Shown here in pieces: positions 8,642-17,311 of a stretch of 34,942 nucleotides of DNA. The position numbers were made by a program, and so were the translations under genes. This DNA comes from a bacterium (GTDB lineage Bacteria > Chlamydiota > Chlamydiia > Chlamydiales > SM23-39): assembly GCA_021811265.1 (NCBI GenBank), contig JAJZPH010000017.1, positions 1 through 34,942 of the forward strand, in the 5' to 3' direction. Position 1 is the first letter of the stretch. Every line of letters starts with the position of its first letter. A model generated the notes under the pieces. The model ran no database searches. It saw only the letters and a list, made by a program, of their open reading frames with translations, and had not been told where the DNA came from.

Positions 8642-9742
8642 CTATTGGTTGTGATAGAAGAGAATGGTATCGCCATCTTGCACAATGTAGTTTCTTCCCT
8701 CTGAGCGGGCTCTGCCTGCCTCCCGAGCAGCTACACGGCCTTGGTAGAAGATCATATCTTCGTAAGTAATTACTTCAGCTCGAATAAAACCTTTTTCAAG
8801 ATCGCTGTGGATTTTACCGGCGGCGGCCGCTGCGGTAGTTCCTTGCACGATCGTCCAGGCCTTTGTCTCTTTTTCACCGGTTGTAATGTAGGTAATAAGA
8901 CCTAAGAGGCGAAAGGCGGAATGGATTAGCCGGTCCAAGCCCGATTCTTCCAAAGAAAGACTTTTGAGAAACTCCTTGCCCTCTTCTTTGGGAAGCTGCG
9001 CAATCTCTTCTTCAATTTTGGCACAAAGCATGATCACTTCGCTTCCTTCTTGTTTGGCAAACTCTTCCATTGCCAAAACGTAGGGATTTTTCGAAAGAAG
9101 ATCGTTTTCTTTGACATTGGCCACATAGAGCACCTTTTTCCCCGTCAAAAAAGGATAGGGGGAAAGAGAGAGTTTTTCCTCTTCGGTAAGAGAGAGTTTT
9201 CGAAGGGGCTTTTCTAGGTTGAGATGATCGATGGCTTTTTTCAGTGCATAGAGCGTCGGTTGCAGCTCTTTTTTCCCCTTGGCCTGCTTTAACATTTTTT
9301 GATAGACGTTTTCTGCCATTTGGAGATCGGACAAAATGAGCTCGAGCTGGATGGTGAGTATATCGTCGATTGGATTGACCTTTCCAGAAACATGGACGAT
9401 ATTTTCATCTTCAAAACAGCGCACTACCTGAATAATGGCGTCCGTCTCTCGAATGTGGGAGAGAAATTGATTGCCCAGCCCCTCTCCCTTGGAGGCTCCC
9501 TTGACGAGTCCTGCAATGTCAACAAAAGCGACGTTTGCGTAAACGGTCTTTTCGCTGTGAGAAAGTTGCGTTAGCTTTTCCAATCTTGGATCATACACTT
9601 CCACAACGCCAATGTTGGGATCGATGGTGCAAAAAGGATAGTTTTCAGCGGGAACGCTTTTGCGGGTGAGCGCGTTGAAGAGAGTGGATTTTCCCACATT
9701 GGGGAGTCCCACAATGCCACAGGATAGGTTGGTTTTAGACAT
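8642..9742 (-). CDS. ychF: Redox-regulated ATPase YchF (Obg-like GTPase family)
   Basis: A 366-residue ribosome-associated P-loop protein of the Obg/YchF group, which prefers ATP. The G1 motif GLPNVGKST is at residues 12-20 and the G3 region reads DIAGLVKGAS. The usual NKxD specificity motif is replaced by a VANVKE-type sequence, as expected for YchF. The C-terminal TGS domain ends the protein (KGFIRAEVITYEDM, then EGRNYIVQDGD). I chose ATG at 9740-9742 because the conserved N-terminus MSKTNLSCGIVGLP starts there and AAAGGAT precedes it. A longer in-frame version would add 49 non-family residues. The start lies inside the last codons of ribF (8-base overlap). This matches CT092. Confidence 0.96.
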   Translation of the reverse strand: MSKTNLSCGIVGLPNVGKSTLFNALTRKSVPAENYPFCTIDPNIGVVEVYDPRLEKLTQLSHSEKTVYANVAFVDIAGLVKGASKGEGLGNQFLSHIRETDAIIQVVRCFEDENIVHVSGKVNPIDDILTIQLELILSDLQMAENVYQKMLKQAKGKKELQPTLYALKKAIDHLNLEKPLRKLSLTEEEKLSLSPYPFLTGKKVLYVANVKENDLLSKNPYVLAMEEFAKQEGSEVIMLCAKIEEEIAQLPKEEGKEFLKSLSLEESGLDRLIHSAFRLLGLITYITTGEKETKAWTIVQGTTAAAAAGKIHSDLEKGFIRAEVITYEDMIFYQGRVAAREAGRARSEGRNYIVQDGDTILFYHNQ

Positions 9743-10559
9743 AAAGATCCTTTGTATTCTGAAGAAAAAGAGATTCTTTTCGCTTTTTGGAACAGAAGAT
9801 GACTTGCAGTGTGGCTCCTTTGGAGATAAAGTCGGGGGCAAGTACCATCTGTAATCGATCTTCGGTAAGGGAGGCAATTGTTGAAACATGATTTTCTCCC
9901 GACTCTACAAAAACTTCGTAAGAGCCCGAGGGAAGGGGGGTCTGATTTTTTAAAGAAAACTCCAAAGAGAGTTTAGAGGAGTAGGGAGACGAGAAGAATG
10001 TGTGGGCAGAAGAGAGATCAAAAAAGTAGGAAAAAGGCCGATCTAAAAGTTTTTGCAAAAGAGCAAAGTCCCCACGGACAATGGCAAGTCGTATACGCGT
10101 ACTGGAGATGGTCTCTTTTTCTTCAGTGATGAGGGGCAGATATTCTACTTGCATCTTTCTTTGCTCTGCGAAAGCAAGAACTTTTTCCTCATTTCCTTCG
10201 CGGTTTTTTCCAAAAAAAGAGTTTTTGCCCAAAACGAGGTGTAGAGAAGAAAAGTGGCTGGCTATCTCGTCGAGAAACGCATCAAAAGTAAGAGAAGAGA
10301 TTTCTGCGAAAGGAAGCAGAAGAAGGTTATCTATGCCCAGCATTTCCAAAAGGCGCACCTTTTGTTTTTGAGAAAAGATGGAAGAAAGCGGTTTTTCTGG
10401 AAAAGAAGAGAAGGTGACAAGTGTTACGAGCATAGATTTTTTTTTCATACGGGAGATGAGATGCTGATGCCCTCGATGTAAAGCGTCAAAATTGCCGATT
10501 GTGAGGCTTGTGGGCAGATCAAAATAGGGAAGGTCGGTGATTTTATGAACAGTGTACAT
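9735..10559 (-). CDS. ribF: RibF: FMN adenylyltransferase with degenerate riboflavin-kinase domain
   Basis: RibF normally makes FMN from riboflavin and then FAD from FMN. In this 274-residue protein the N-terminal adenylyltransferase domain is recognisable: GNFDALHRGHQHL near residue 22 is the HxGH-type nucleotidyl-transfer motif and ISSTRIR near 150 is the second conserved motif. The C-terminal part (about 165-274) should be the kinase, but I cannot find its GFPTAN motif, the NIGxRPTF segment or the LEVHLLDF glutamate. Only a PSGSYEVFVE segment resembles the fold. The protein is also shorter than the usual 305-315 residues. Start MYTVHKITDL is chosen by family match. It overlaps truB by 17 bases and ychF by 8. 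The position matches CT093. Confidence 0.88.
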   Translation of the reverse strand: MYTVHKITDLPYFDLPTSLTIGNFDALHRGHQHLISRMKKKSMLVTLVTFSSFPEKPLSSIFSQKQKVRLLEMLGIDNLLLLPFAEISSLTFDAFLDEIASHFSSLHLVLGKNSFFGKNREGNEEKVLAFAEQRKMQVEYLPLITEEKETISSTRIRLAIVRGDFALLQKLLDRPFSYFFDLSSAHTFFSSPYSSKLSLEFSLKNQTPLPSGSYEVFVESGENHVSTIASLTEDRLQMVLAPDFISKGATLQVIFCSKKRKESLFLQNTKDLYV

Positions 10560-11250
10560 CTGATTGGATCCGATGTTGTATGGAGAAATTAGGATCGAAG
10601 AGCTCTTTTTGTTCTGTGCAATCTTCGATTGTATAGCGTCCGACCCGCGTGCGCTTGAGAGAATAGAGAAAACCGCCACATCCTAATTTTTCTCCAAGAT
10701 CAAAAGCAAGGCTTCTAATGTAGGTGCCCGCGCTGCATTGGACATGCAGGTCAACGTAGGGATAGGAGTAGGCAATCAAGGTGGTTTTTAGATGTACCAG
10801 AGCGGCTTTGCGCTCAATTTCTATCCCCTTGCGCGCGAGAAGATAGAGCTTTTCTCCCCCTACTTTTTTTGCGGAAAACATAGGAGGGATTTGTGCACAC
10901 TCTCCTTGAAAAAAGGTGAGAGCCTGCTCGATAGAATCCGGTGAAGGCACATGGTTGCTTTGGGTAAGGACCTTTCCTTCTAAATCAGAGGTGCTTGTTG
11001 TCATTCCCAGGCAAATTTTAGCCAGGTATTCTTTGTCTTGGTTGAGGAAAAAACTGCTTTTTTTTGTAAAATTTCTTCCGATGAGTAAAATCATCACGCC
11101 CGATGCCAAAGGATCCAACGTTCCTGCATGCCCAATTTTTCTTACTTTGGTAAGCTTGCGCAAGATGGTGACGAGACGAAAGGAGGGAACCTTTTCTTCT
11201 TTGTTGATTGGAAGAATCCCTTGTATTGTTTCAGGAGTGGGAGGTGTCAT
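10543..11250 (-). CDS. truB: tRNA pseudouridine(55) synthase TruB
   Basis: This enzyme makes pseudouridine 55 in the T-loop of tRNAs. From the chosen start it has 235 residues, with the catalytic aspartate Asp46 in GHAGTLDPLASGV and the family segments QIPPMFSAKKVGGEKLY and CSAGTYIRSLAFDLG. It is shorter than E. coli TruB (314) because it lacks the C-terminal PUA-type extension, as in many bacteria. ATG at 11250 is preferred over upstream ATGs at 11268-11271 and 11319 because GAGGGTGG lies just before it and the family alignment begins there. It overlaps the end of rbfA by about 20 bases and the start of ribF by 17. Corresponds to CT094. Confidence 0.94.
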   Translation of the reverse strand: MTPPTPETIQGILPINKEEKVPSFRLVTILRKLTKVRKIGHAGTLDPLASGVMILLIGRNFTKKSSFFLNQDKEYLAKICLGMTTSTSDLEGKVLTQSNHVPSPDSIEQALTFFQGECAQIPPMFSAKKVGGEKLYLLARKGIEIERKAALVHLKTTLIAYSYPYVDLHVQCSAGTYIRSLAFDLGEKLGCGGFLYSLKRTRVGRYTIEDCTEQKELFDPNFSIQHRIQSDVHCS

Positions 11251-11632
11251 TTTTTCTACCACCCTCATCATGGTGCCGCTTTTTTTCCTCTTCGTGAATT
11301 TTGCGCAAGATGGTGTCAATTTTCATCTGATGGTCGACCGTACGATCAATGTAAAAGGTCAACTCGGGGAAAAAGCGCATAACCACTTTTTTGGAAGCGT
11401 GAACGGCAATGAAGCCTGCGGCGGATTGCAGTGCTTTTCGCGAGCTTTCTTTTTCCTCTTCTGTGCCGATCACGCTAATGTAGACCTTTGCTTGGCGCAA
11501 ATCTTGTGTGATCTCCACACGGGTCACGGTAACTAAAGAAGAAAGATGTGGATTTTTGACCTCTTGGAAGATGACCTCAGAAAGCACTTCTTTGAGAAGA
11601 GAATTGATCCGATCCGTGCGGTTGGGTTTCAT
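11231..11632 (-). CDS. rbfA: 30S ribosome-binding factor RbfA
   Basis: A 133-residue cold-shock and late 30S assembly factor that binds near the 16S rRNA 5' helix. The single KH-type fold is seen in order: NRTDRINSLLKEVLSEVI at the N-terminus, VTVTRVEITQDLRQAKVYIS in the middle, and RFFPELTFYIDRTVDHQMKID near residue 85-107. The C-terminal tail is His/Lys/Glu-rich and likely disordered. It lies 4 bases after infB and overlaps truB, the usual infB-rbfA-truB arrangement of bacteria and the CT095 position. Confidence 0.95.
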   Translation of the reverse strand: MKPNRTDRINSLLKEVLSEVIFQEVKNPHLSSLVTVTRVEITQDLRQAKVYISVIGTEEEKESSRKALQSAAGFIAVHASKKVVMRFFPELTFYIDRTVDHQMKIDTILRKIHEEEKKRHHDEGGRKNDTSHS

Positions 11633-11636
11633 AGAA

Positions 11637-14054
11637 TCACAAATCCTGCTCGAGGTAGGTGATTTCGAATGCTTCGATAATATCGCCCTTTTGAATAGAG
11701 GAAAAATGGTCTAAGAGTATGCCGCATTCCATATCTTTGCCGACTTCACGCACATCTTCTTTTTCGCGTTTTAAAGAGCCAATTTTTCCTTTCCAGATTT
11801 CTTCTCCATTTCTCATAATTCTTGCAAAATTGTTCCTCTGGATAGTTCCTTCCGTTACCTGGCAACCAGCAATGTTTCCCCACTGGGAAGATTTGAAGAT
11901 CATTTTGACAAGAGCCTTTCCTTTTTCGTTTTCTTGCACGATCTTGTCCAAAAGAGATTTCATAATCAGTTTGACATCGTCAATGGCATGAAAAATCACA
12001 TCGTGCAGCTTGACATTTACCTTTAACTCCTTGATCAATCCCTCTGCATGCGCTTCAATGGCTGTGTGGAAACCAATAATTGTGGCTTTCGATGCAGCTG
12101 CAAGCGTAATGTCAGATTCGGAAATTTCTCCCACCTCAGCATTGAAAATGTTGAGCTCTGCCTTCTCGGAGTGAATTTTGAGAAGAGAAGCACGCAAAGC
12201 CTCTAAAGAACCCTGCACGTCGGCGCGAAGGATTAAAGGAAGAATTTTTTTCTCTACTTTGCCAAATCCTTCCATCCCTTTTTTCGATTGTTGTAACAAT
12301 CTTTTTCTATGTCCCTCTTCTCTTTCTGTAGCTAGAAGACGTGCCTCTTTTTCGCTCTTGACGACGATAAATTCGCTGCCTGCTTGAGCCAGGCTGGAAA
12401 GTCCAGTGATTTTCACCACGTCGGAAGGGCCAGCAGAGGTGACGCTTTGTCCAAATGGGTTGTAGAGGTTTTTGATGCGGCCCCATTCGTAGCCAAAAAC
12501 GAGAGAATCGTTTACGTGCAAAGTTCCATTCTGTACCAGGACAGTAGCTAAAGCACCGAGCCCTTTGTGCATTTCAGACTCTAAAACCGTACCCCTGGCA
12601 CGAGTAGATGGGTTTGCTTTGAGTTCCAAAATTTCTGCCTGCAAAGCTAGCATTTCTAAAAGTTCGGGAATCCCTTTTCCAGAAAGCGCGGAACAGTTGA
12701 CCGTAATCGTCGTTCCACCCCAAACTTCTGGCAGAAGATCCTGATCGGCCAACTGTCGATAGACTTTTTCAGCGTCAAAAGTTGGCTTGTCGCACTTGTT
12801 GATGGCAATTACAAGAGGTACACGTACCTCTTTTGCCTGTTGGATGGCTTCGATAGTTTGCTCTTTCATGCCCTCGTCACCAGCAATCACAAGTACTACA
12901 ATGTCGGTCACATGTGCTCCACGCGAACGCATGGCGGAAAAGGCTTCGTGGCCTGGAGTGTCGAGAACTGTAATGTTTCCCATTGCGGTACTTACGCTAA
13001 AGGCGCCAATATGCTGCGTGATTGCTCCTGCTTCTGTTGCCGCGACGTTGGTTTTTCGAATGGTATCGATAAGCGATGTTTTGCCATGGTCGACATGTCC
13101 CATAAAAGTGACAACAGGTGCACGGAGGATCAGCTGCTCTACAGGAGATTCTTCCACTTCTTCTTTGATGCTTTTATCGGTGATGCGCAGACGTTTTTCT
13201 TCCGAGACATCGATTGTAATATCGCAGCCAAACTCTTGACCCAACAATTGGACGGTGGTTTCGTCTTCGAGAAGGTCGTTGAGGGTGACCACCACTCCCT
13301 GCGAAAAAAGCTTGGCGATAAGTTCAGAGGATTTAAGCTTCATCTCGCTCGCCAAATCCTTCAAGGAAATGGGAAGCTTGATTTTTAGCTGGGTAGGTCG
13401 AACGATCGGAATTTCCTGAATGGTTTTTTTGATCTTGTGATGCCTTGCTTTTCTCCAGCGCTCTTCATCTTCGGAAGAACGGAGCCCCAAGCGGTCGCGC
13501 GAATCAAAGGCGCGCTTGGGTTCGAGTTTTTTGAAAGGTTTGACTTCCTTCAACCCACTCTTCTTTTTTGCTGTAGTGTCTTCCTCTTCTGCTACGAGGA
13601 CGGCAATTTCGCTTGCCGCAGGCAGAGCTGCCTTGAGTGGAGGTTGCGGCTTTTTAACTTCTTCTTTGACCAAAGGCTTTTCTTTTTCGACTATCGCTAC
13701 AGGTGGGGGAGGGGTTTCTTCCTTTGTCTCTGGCAGAAAAACTTTGGGTGGGAGCTCTGCTTCTTCCTTAGCGGGAATTTCTTCTACTTGCTTTTGCGGC
13801 TTCTTTTTCTTTTCTTCGGCTTTTTTAAGAGCTTTGGCTTTTTTTTCTGCTTCTTTTTCTTTTTTTGCTTCTTCTTCAACAGATGGAAGAAGGCGCGCTG
13901 TAGGTTTTAGTACGGCTTTGCCCTCTTCTTCTTTTTCTTTTGGAAGAGGTTTTTTTTTGATCTGCTTTGCTGCGAGCTTTTCTTTGACTTTGTTTAAGTT
14001 CAAAGCAGCAGCAATTTGTGTGTTTTTGATATTAATTTTGATGTGTTTTGCCAA
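11637..14054 (-). CDS. infB: Translation initiation factor IF-2
   Basis: IF-2 (805 residues) brings formyl-Met-tRNA to the 30S subunit and promotes 50S joining. The N-terminal 220 residues are low-complexity, rich in Lys, Glu, Ala and Pro. The IF2 N-domain lies near residues 225-280. The GTPase domain carries G1 GHVDHGKT at 319-326, DTPGHEAF for G3 and NKCD for G4. The remaining residues form the beta-barrel and C-terminal tRNA-binding domains ([14 protein letters not shown] near the end). Three bases separate it from nusA. The strongly T-biased plus-strand sequence over 13450-14000 is simply the complement of the Lys/Glu-rich segment. Confidence 0.97.
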   Translation of the reverse strand: MAKHIKINIKNTQIAAALNLNKVKEKLAAKQIKKKPLPKEKEEEGKAVLKPTARLLPSVEEEAKKEKEAEKKAKALKKAEEKKKKPQKQVEEIPAKEEAELPPKVFLPETKEETPPPPVAIVEKEKPLVKEEVKKPQPPLKAALPAASEIAVLVAEEEDTTAKKKSGLKEVKPFKKLEPKRAFDSRDRLGLRSSEDEERWRKARHHKIKKTIQEIPIVRPTQLKIKLPISLKDLASEMKLKSSELIAKLFSQGVVVTLNDLLEDETTVQLLGQEFGCDITIDVSEEKRLRITDKSIKEEVEESPVEQLILRAPVVTFMGHVDHGKTSLIDTIRKTNVAATEAGAITQHIGAFSVSTAMGNITVLDTPGHEAFSAMRSRGAHVTDIVVLVIAGDEGMKEQTIEAIQQAKEVRVPLVIAINKCDKPTFDAEKVYRQLADQDLLPEVWGGTTITVNCSALSGKGIPELLEMLALQAEILELKANPSTRARGTVLESEMHKGLGALATVLVQNGTLHVNDSLVFGYEWGRIKNLYNPFGQSVTSAGPSDVVKITGLSSLAQAGSEFIVVKSEKEARLLATEREEGHRKRLLQQSKKGMEGFGKVEKKILPLILRADVQGSLEALRASLLKIHSEKAELNIFNAEVGEISESDITLAAASKATIIGFHTAIEAHAEGLIKELKVNVKLHDVIFHAIDDVKLIMKSLLDKIVQENEKGKALVKMIFKSSQWGNIAGCQVTEGTIQRNNFARIMRNGEEIWKGKIGSLKREKEDVREVGKDMECGILLDHFSSIQKGDIIEAFEITYLEQDL

Positions 14055-14057
14055 AGC

Positions 14058-15332
14058 TTAACCCTTTTTTTTCTTGTATTGTTCTAAAATTTTTTCGGCC
14101 AGATCCAGATAGTTAATTCCGGGAACAGATGACAAAAGATCTGGGGGATTTGCCGTGGCCACTCTGCGCAAAGTATCGAATCCTGCGCTTTTCATTGCCT
14201 CGAATAACAGAGAGCTAAAGCCTTCAATTTTCAAAGGTTCTTCGGCAGCAGCTCCTTCATTTTCACTGAGCTCAAGAAGCTTAAGAGAAAGAATTTTTTG
14301 ATAGTCACTCTTCTTTTGCACATCGATTTCTTTCCCTATGAGCTGTCCTAAAAGACGGGCGTTCATGCCCTTTTTCCCAATGACAATAGGATAGTCTTCA
14401 TCATTGACGATCAAATGGAAGGTGTTTTCGTCAGATTTGATTCGTTGGATTTGAATGGGCTCTAAAGCGTTTTCGAGGAGTTGCACGGGATCTTCCGAAA
14501 AAGGAAAGACGTCGATTTTTTCATTGTTTAGTTCTCGAATGATATTTTTGATACGCGTTCCTCGAACACCCACACAGGTTCCTACGGGATCTACCTTGGA
14601 GTCGGAAGAGCGGACTGCCATTTTTGTCCGATAGCCGGCTTCTCTCGCGATTCTTTCAATGACAATGGTGCCTTCGTATAGTTCGGGTACCTCTTGGCGA
14701 AAAAGCTGAACGACAAACTGCGGATGGGTACGAGACAAAATCACCTCTGCACCTCCATTCTCCGCATCTCTAACTTCAAAAAGAAGAGCCTGCACGCGTT
14801 CCCCTACATGAAATTTTTCTGTTTTGGGATATAAGCGTTCAGGCAAAAGAGCCTCGACTTTTCCAAGATCTACGATGATGTTCTTTCCTCGGACAAACTG
14901 TTTTACCGTCCCTGATATGATCTCATTCATGCGGTGGCGATACTCTTCGTAGATCACATCTCTTTCGGCGCCTCGTAATTTTTGCGAGATGATCTGCCTT
15001 GCTGTTTGTGCAGCAATTCTACCAAATTGTTGAGGTGGAATTGAGATTTCTAGACGCTGTCCCACATGGCATTCGGGCGCAAAATTTTTTGCTTCCGATA
15101 GAGAGATCTCTTCTTCGGGATTTTTGACGCTCTCAACGATCACCTTACGAACGTAGGCTTCAATGTCGCCCGTTTTTGAATCGATGTGTACGAACACATT
15201 ATCGATGCCTCCGTGACCGCTTTTGCGAGCAGCGGCTTTTAGAGAATCTTCTATCGCATGAACAACGATCTCCCGTTTGATTCCCTTTTCACGCTCGAGA
15301 TATTCGAAAATCGCGATCAAATCCTTATTCAT
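14058..15332 (-). CDS. nusA: Transcription termination/antitermination protein NusA
   Basis: NusA (424 residues) binds RNA polymerase and nascent RNA and adjusts pausing and termination. Domains in order: N-terminal polymerase-binding domain (about 1-125, with IVVHAIEDSLKAAARK), S1 domain (about 133-200, GTVKQFVRGKNIIVDLGKVEALLP), then two KH domains (GTCVGVRGTRIKNIIREL near 265 and DYPIVIGKKGMNARLLGQLI near 315). It lacks the acidic C-terminal repeats of E. coli NusA but ends in a helix-hairpin-helix-like segment (LRRVATANPPDLLSSVPG). It sits between rpsA and infB, as CT097 does. The spacer to rpsA is 39 bases. Confidence 0.97.
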   Translation of the reverse strand: MNKDLIAIFEYLEREKGIKREIVVHAIEDSLKAAARKSGHGGIDNVFVHIDSKTGDIEAYVRKVIVESVKNPEEEISLSEAKNFAPECHVGQRLEISIPPQQFGRIAAQTARQIISQKLRGAERDVIYEEYRHRMNEIISGTVKQFVRGKNIIVDLGKVEALLPERLYPKTEKFHVGERVQALLFEVRDAENGGAEVILSRTHPQFVVQLFRQEVPELYEGTIVIERIAREAGYRTKMAVRSSDSKVDPVGTCVGVRGTRIKNIIRELNNEKIDVFPFSEDPVQLLENALEPIQIQRIKSDENTFHLIVNDEDYPIVIGKKGMNARLLGQLIGKEIDVQKKSDYQKILSLKLLELSENEGAAAEEPLKIEGFSSLLFEAMKSAGFDTLRRVATANPPDLLSSVPGINYLDLAEKILEQYKKKKG

Positions 15333-15371
15333 TTATCTACCTTTGGTTTGATAAGTTTTCCAAAAAAGAGG

Positions 15372-17159
15372 TCATGCCTTTTCTTCTTCGCTTTCATCCT
15401 CTTTTTCTTTATCTCGTTTCTTTTTTTTCGATTCTTTTGCTTTGGTTTCTGCTGGTTTGGTTCCAGCGGCGCTGGTTCCCACAATGATATCATCGCGGTT
15501 GACCTTGTTGTGTTCAATGAGATAGTCCTTAATGGAAAGAGCAATCTTCTTATGTTCGGGATCCACTTTGATTACTTTCGCCGTAACTTCATCTCCGATG
15601 TTGACGACATCTTCTACCTTGCCAAAAGGCTGGTCGGAAAGTTCGGTGACGTGAATCAAAGCTTCAATTCCATTGTCCAGCTGAACAAAGATGCCAAAAG
15701 CAGTAATTTTGGTTACTTTTCCTTTCACTAGAGAACCAATGGGGATCTGCTTTTCTAAATGTTCCCATGGGTTGGTGGAAAGTTGCTTGACACCAAGAGT
15801 GATTTTCTTGCTTTCTTTGTCCACGGAAAGGATGACCGCTTCGACAAAGTCTCCCTTTTTCAAAAGTTCAGAGGGATGTGAAACTTTTTTGATCCAACTC
15901 AGATCGGAGATGTGGATCAGCCCATCAACTCCGGGCTCCAGTTCCACAAAGGCCCCATAGTTGGTGAGATTGTGAATTTCTGCTTTTACCGTAGATCCGA
16001 CGGGATATTTGTTTTCTACATCGTCCCAGGGGTTGTGTTCGGTCTGTTTGATCCCCAAAGAGATTTTTCCTTCTTCTTTTTGTACGGAAAGCACAATGGC
16101 TTCTACTTCGTCTCCAATATTCACAACTTCGCTTGGATCGGTGATGTTTTTGGTCCAAGACATTTCGGAAACGTGAATGAGACCTTCAATTCCCGGTTCA
16201 ATTTCAATGAAAGCACCGTAAGATACTAAATTGACAATTTTTCCTTTGATACGGGAGCCTGGAAGATATTTCTTTTCGATGTCTTCCCATGGATTTTTCT
16301 CTTTTTGTTTGAGACCAAGAGCTACTCTTCCCTTTTCTTTGTCGATGCTGAGAATGACCACTTCTAGCTCATCGCCAATCTTTACCATTTCAGAAGGATG
16401 GCGAATACGCCTCCAGGTCATGTCGGTGATGTGCAGAAGACCATCGATTCCATCGAGATCCAAAAAGACACCAAAATCTGTAATGTTTTTTACGACGCCT
16501 TTGCGAAGACCGCCTACCTGGATGGTTTCGAGGAGCTCAGATTTTCGAGAAGCCCTTTCTTCTTCCAAAAGCTCTCTGCGAGAAACCACAACGTTTTTGC
16601 GTTCGATGTTGATTTTGAGGATTTTAAAGTCATAGCTCTTTCCCAGAAAGTCATCGAGGCTTTTGATGCGCTTATTGTCGATTTGCGAGCCGGGCAAAAA
16701 GGCTTCGATGCCAATATCGACCATAAGGCCGCCCTTGACTTTGCGTACGATTTTTCCCTGAACGATAGAACCTTCTTTGCAGTGATTGAGGATGTGTTCC
16801 CATTGACGCAGTCTTCGTGCTTTTTCGAGAGAAAGGACAACCTGTCCGTCGGATCCCTCTGCTTTGTCGAGAAGAACTTCGACAGTCTTGTCAAAAATAA
16901 GGTCTTCAGGATTTGCAAATTCAGAGACAGGAACCAGACCTTCAGATTTTAACCCCACGTCGATTACGGCAAAGTCTTTGGTGATTTCGACGATTTTGCC
17001 TTTTAGGATTTGGCCGGGTTTCATGGGGTTAGCGGATTTTTGGAGAAGAGACTCACTTTTATCTATGAGCGACTGGAAAAGTTTTGCCTCGTCTTCGTGA
17101 AAATCGACTCCATCGAGAAAATTTTTAGCCTTTGCTTCGGGTGTGGCTTGTTTTGTCAT
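15372..17159 (-). CDS. rpsA: 30S ribosomal protein S1
   Basis: Ribosomal protein S1 (595 residues) binds mRNA leaders and feeds them to the 30S subunit. Six S1 RNA-binding domains can be counted at about residues 47-115, 132-197, 215-283, 300-370, 387-457 and 474-542. Domains 3 to 5 are the most alike ([30 protein letters not shown]). The protein ends in a Lys/Glu-rich charged tail of about 45 residues. ATG at 17157-17159 is preceded by AGGAGT. It is the first gene of the minus-strand run down to ychF. Corresponds to CT098. Confidence 0.97.
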   Translation of the reverse strand: MTKQATPEAKAKNFLDGVDFHEDEAKLFQSLIDKSESLLQKSANPMKPGQILKGKIVEITKDFAVIDVGLKSEGLVPVSEFANPEDLIFDKTVEVLLDKAEGSDGQVVLSLEKARRLRQWEHILNHCKEGSIVQGKIVRKVKGGLMVDIGIEAFLPGSQIDNKRIKSLDDFLGKSYDFKILKINIERKNVVVSRRELLEEERASRKSELLETIQVGGLRKGVVKNITDFGVFLDLDGIDGLLHITDMTWRRIRHPSEMVKIGDELEVVILSIDKEKGRVALGLKQKEKNPWEDIEKKYLPGSRIKGKIVNLVSYGAFIEIEPGIEGLIHVSEMSWTKNITDPSEVVNIGDEVEAIVLSVQKEEGKISLGIKQTEHNPWDDVENKYPVGSTVKAEIHNLTNYGAFVELEPGVDGLIHISDLSWIKKVSHPSELLKKGDFVEAVILSVDKESKKITLGVKQLSTNPWEHLEKQIPIGSLVKGKVTKITAFGIFVQLDNGIEALIHVTELSDQPFGKVEDVVNIGDEVTAKVIKVDPEHKKIALSIKDYLIEHNKVNRDDIIVGTSAAGTKPAETKAKESKKKKRDKEKEDESEEEKA

Positions 17160-17225
17160 TTAAGGGTTACTCCTGTTTATAAAAAAAAATTGTAGAAAAT
17201 TCTTGTTTTTTGGATGTTTCAATGT

Positions 17226-17237
17226 CCAGAATTCTGG
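17226..17237. promoter_or_regulatory. Perfect 12-bp palindrome upstream of rpsA
   Basis: CCAGAATTCTGG is an exact palindrome about 67 bases upstream of the rpsA start, in the 152-base gap between rpsA and the next gene. On the minus strand a TACAAT (-10-like, 17189-17194) lies between it and rpsA, but the nearest TTGAAA is 22 bases from it, too far for a standard promoter. A repressor site or chance palindrome are both possible. Confidence 0.2.
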
Positions 17238-17311
17238 TTTTGAAGTGGTTCCATCTTAGAAAAGGGAGAAATTTAACACAAGGAGCATTTCGGAGTGGCT
17301 ATCCCTCACAA

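Noticed and set aside
9743-9889. N-terminal extension of ychF by 49 codons
   Set aside because: It lies inside ribF, has no family similarity, and the internal ATG at 9742 has a good ribosome binding site.
10560-10679. N-terminal extension of ribF by 40 codons
   Set aside because: It lies inside truB and precedes the point where family similarity starts (MYTVHKITDL).
13437-14061. Long Phe- and Ser-rich plus-strand frames opposite infB
   Set aside because: They are the complement of the Lys/Glu-rich N-terminal region of IF-2, a typical low-complexity shadow.
17189-17222. rpsA promoter made of TTGAAA and TACAAT on the minus strand
   Set aside because: The spacer is 22 bases, too long for a standard promoter; not listed as a feature.
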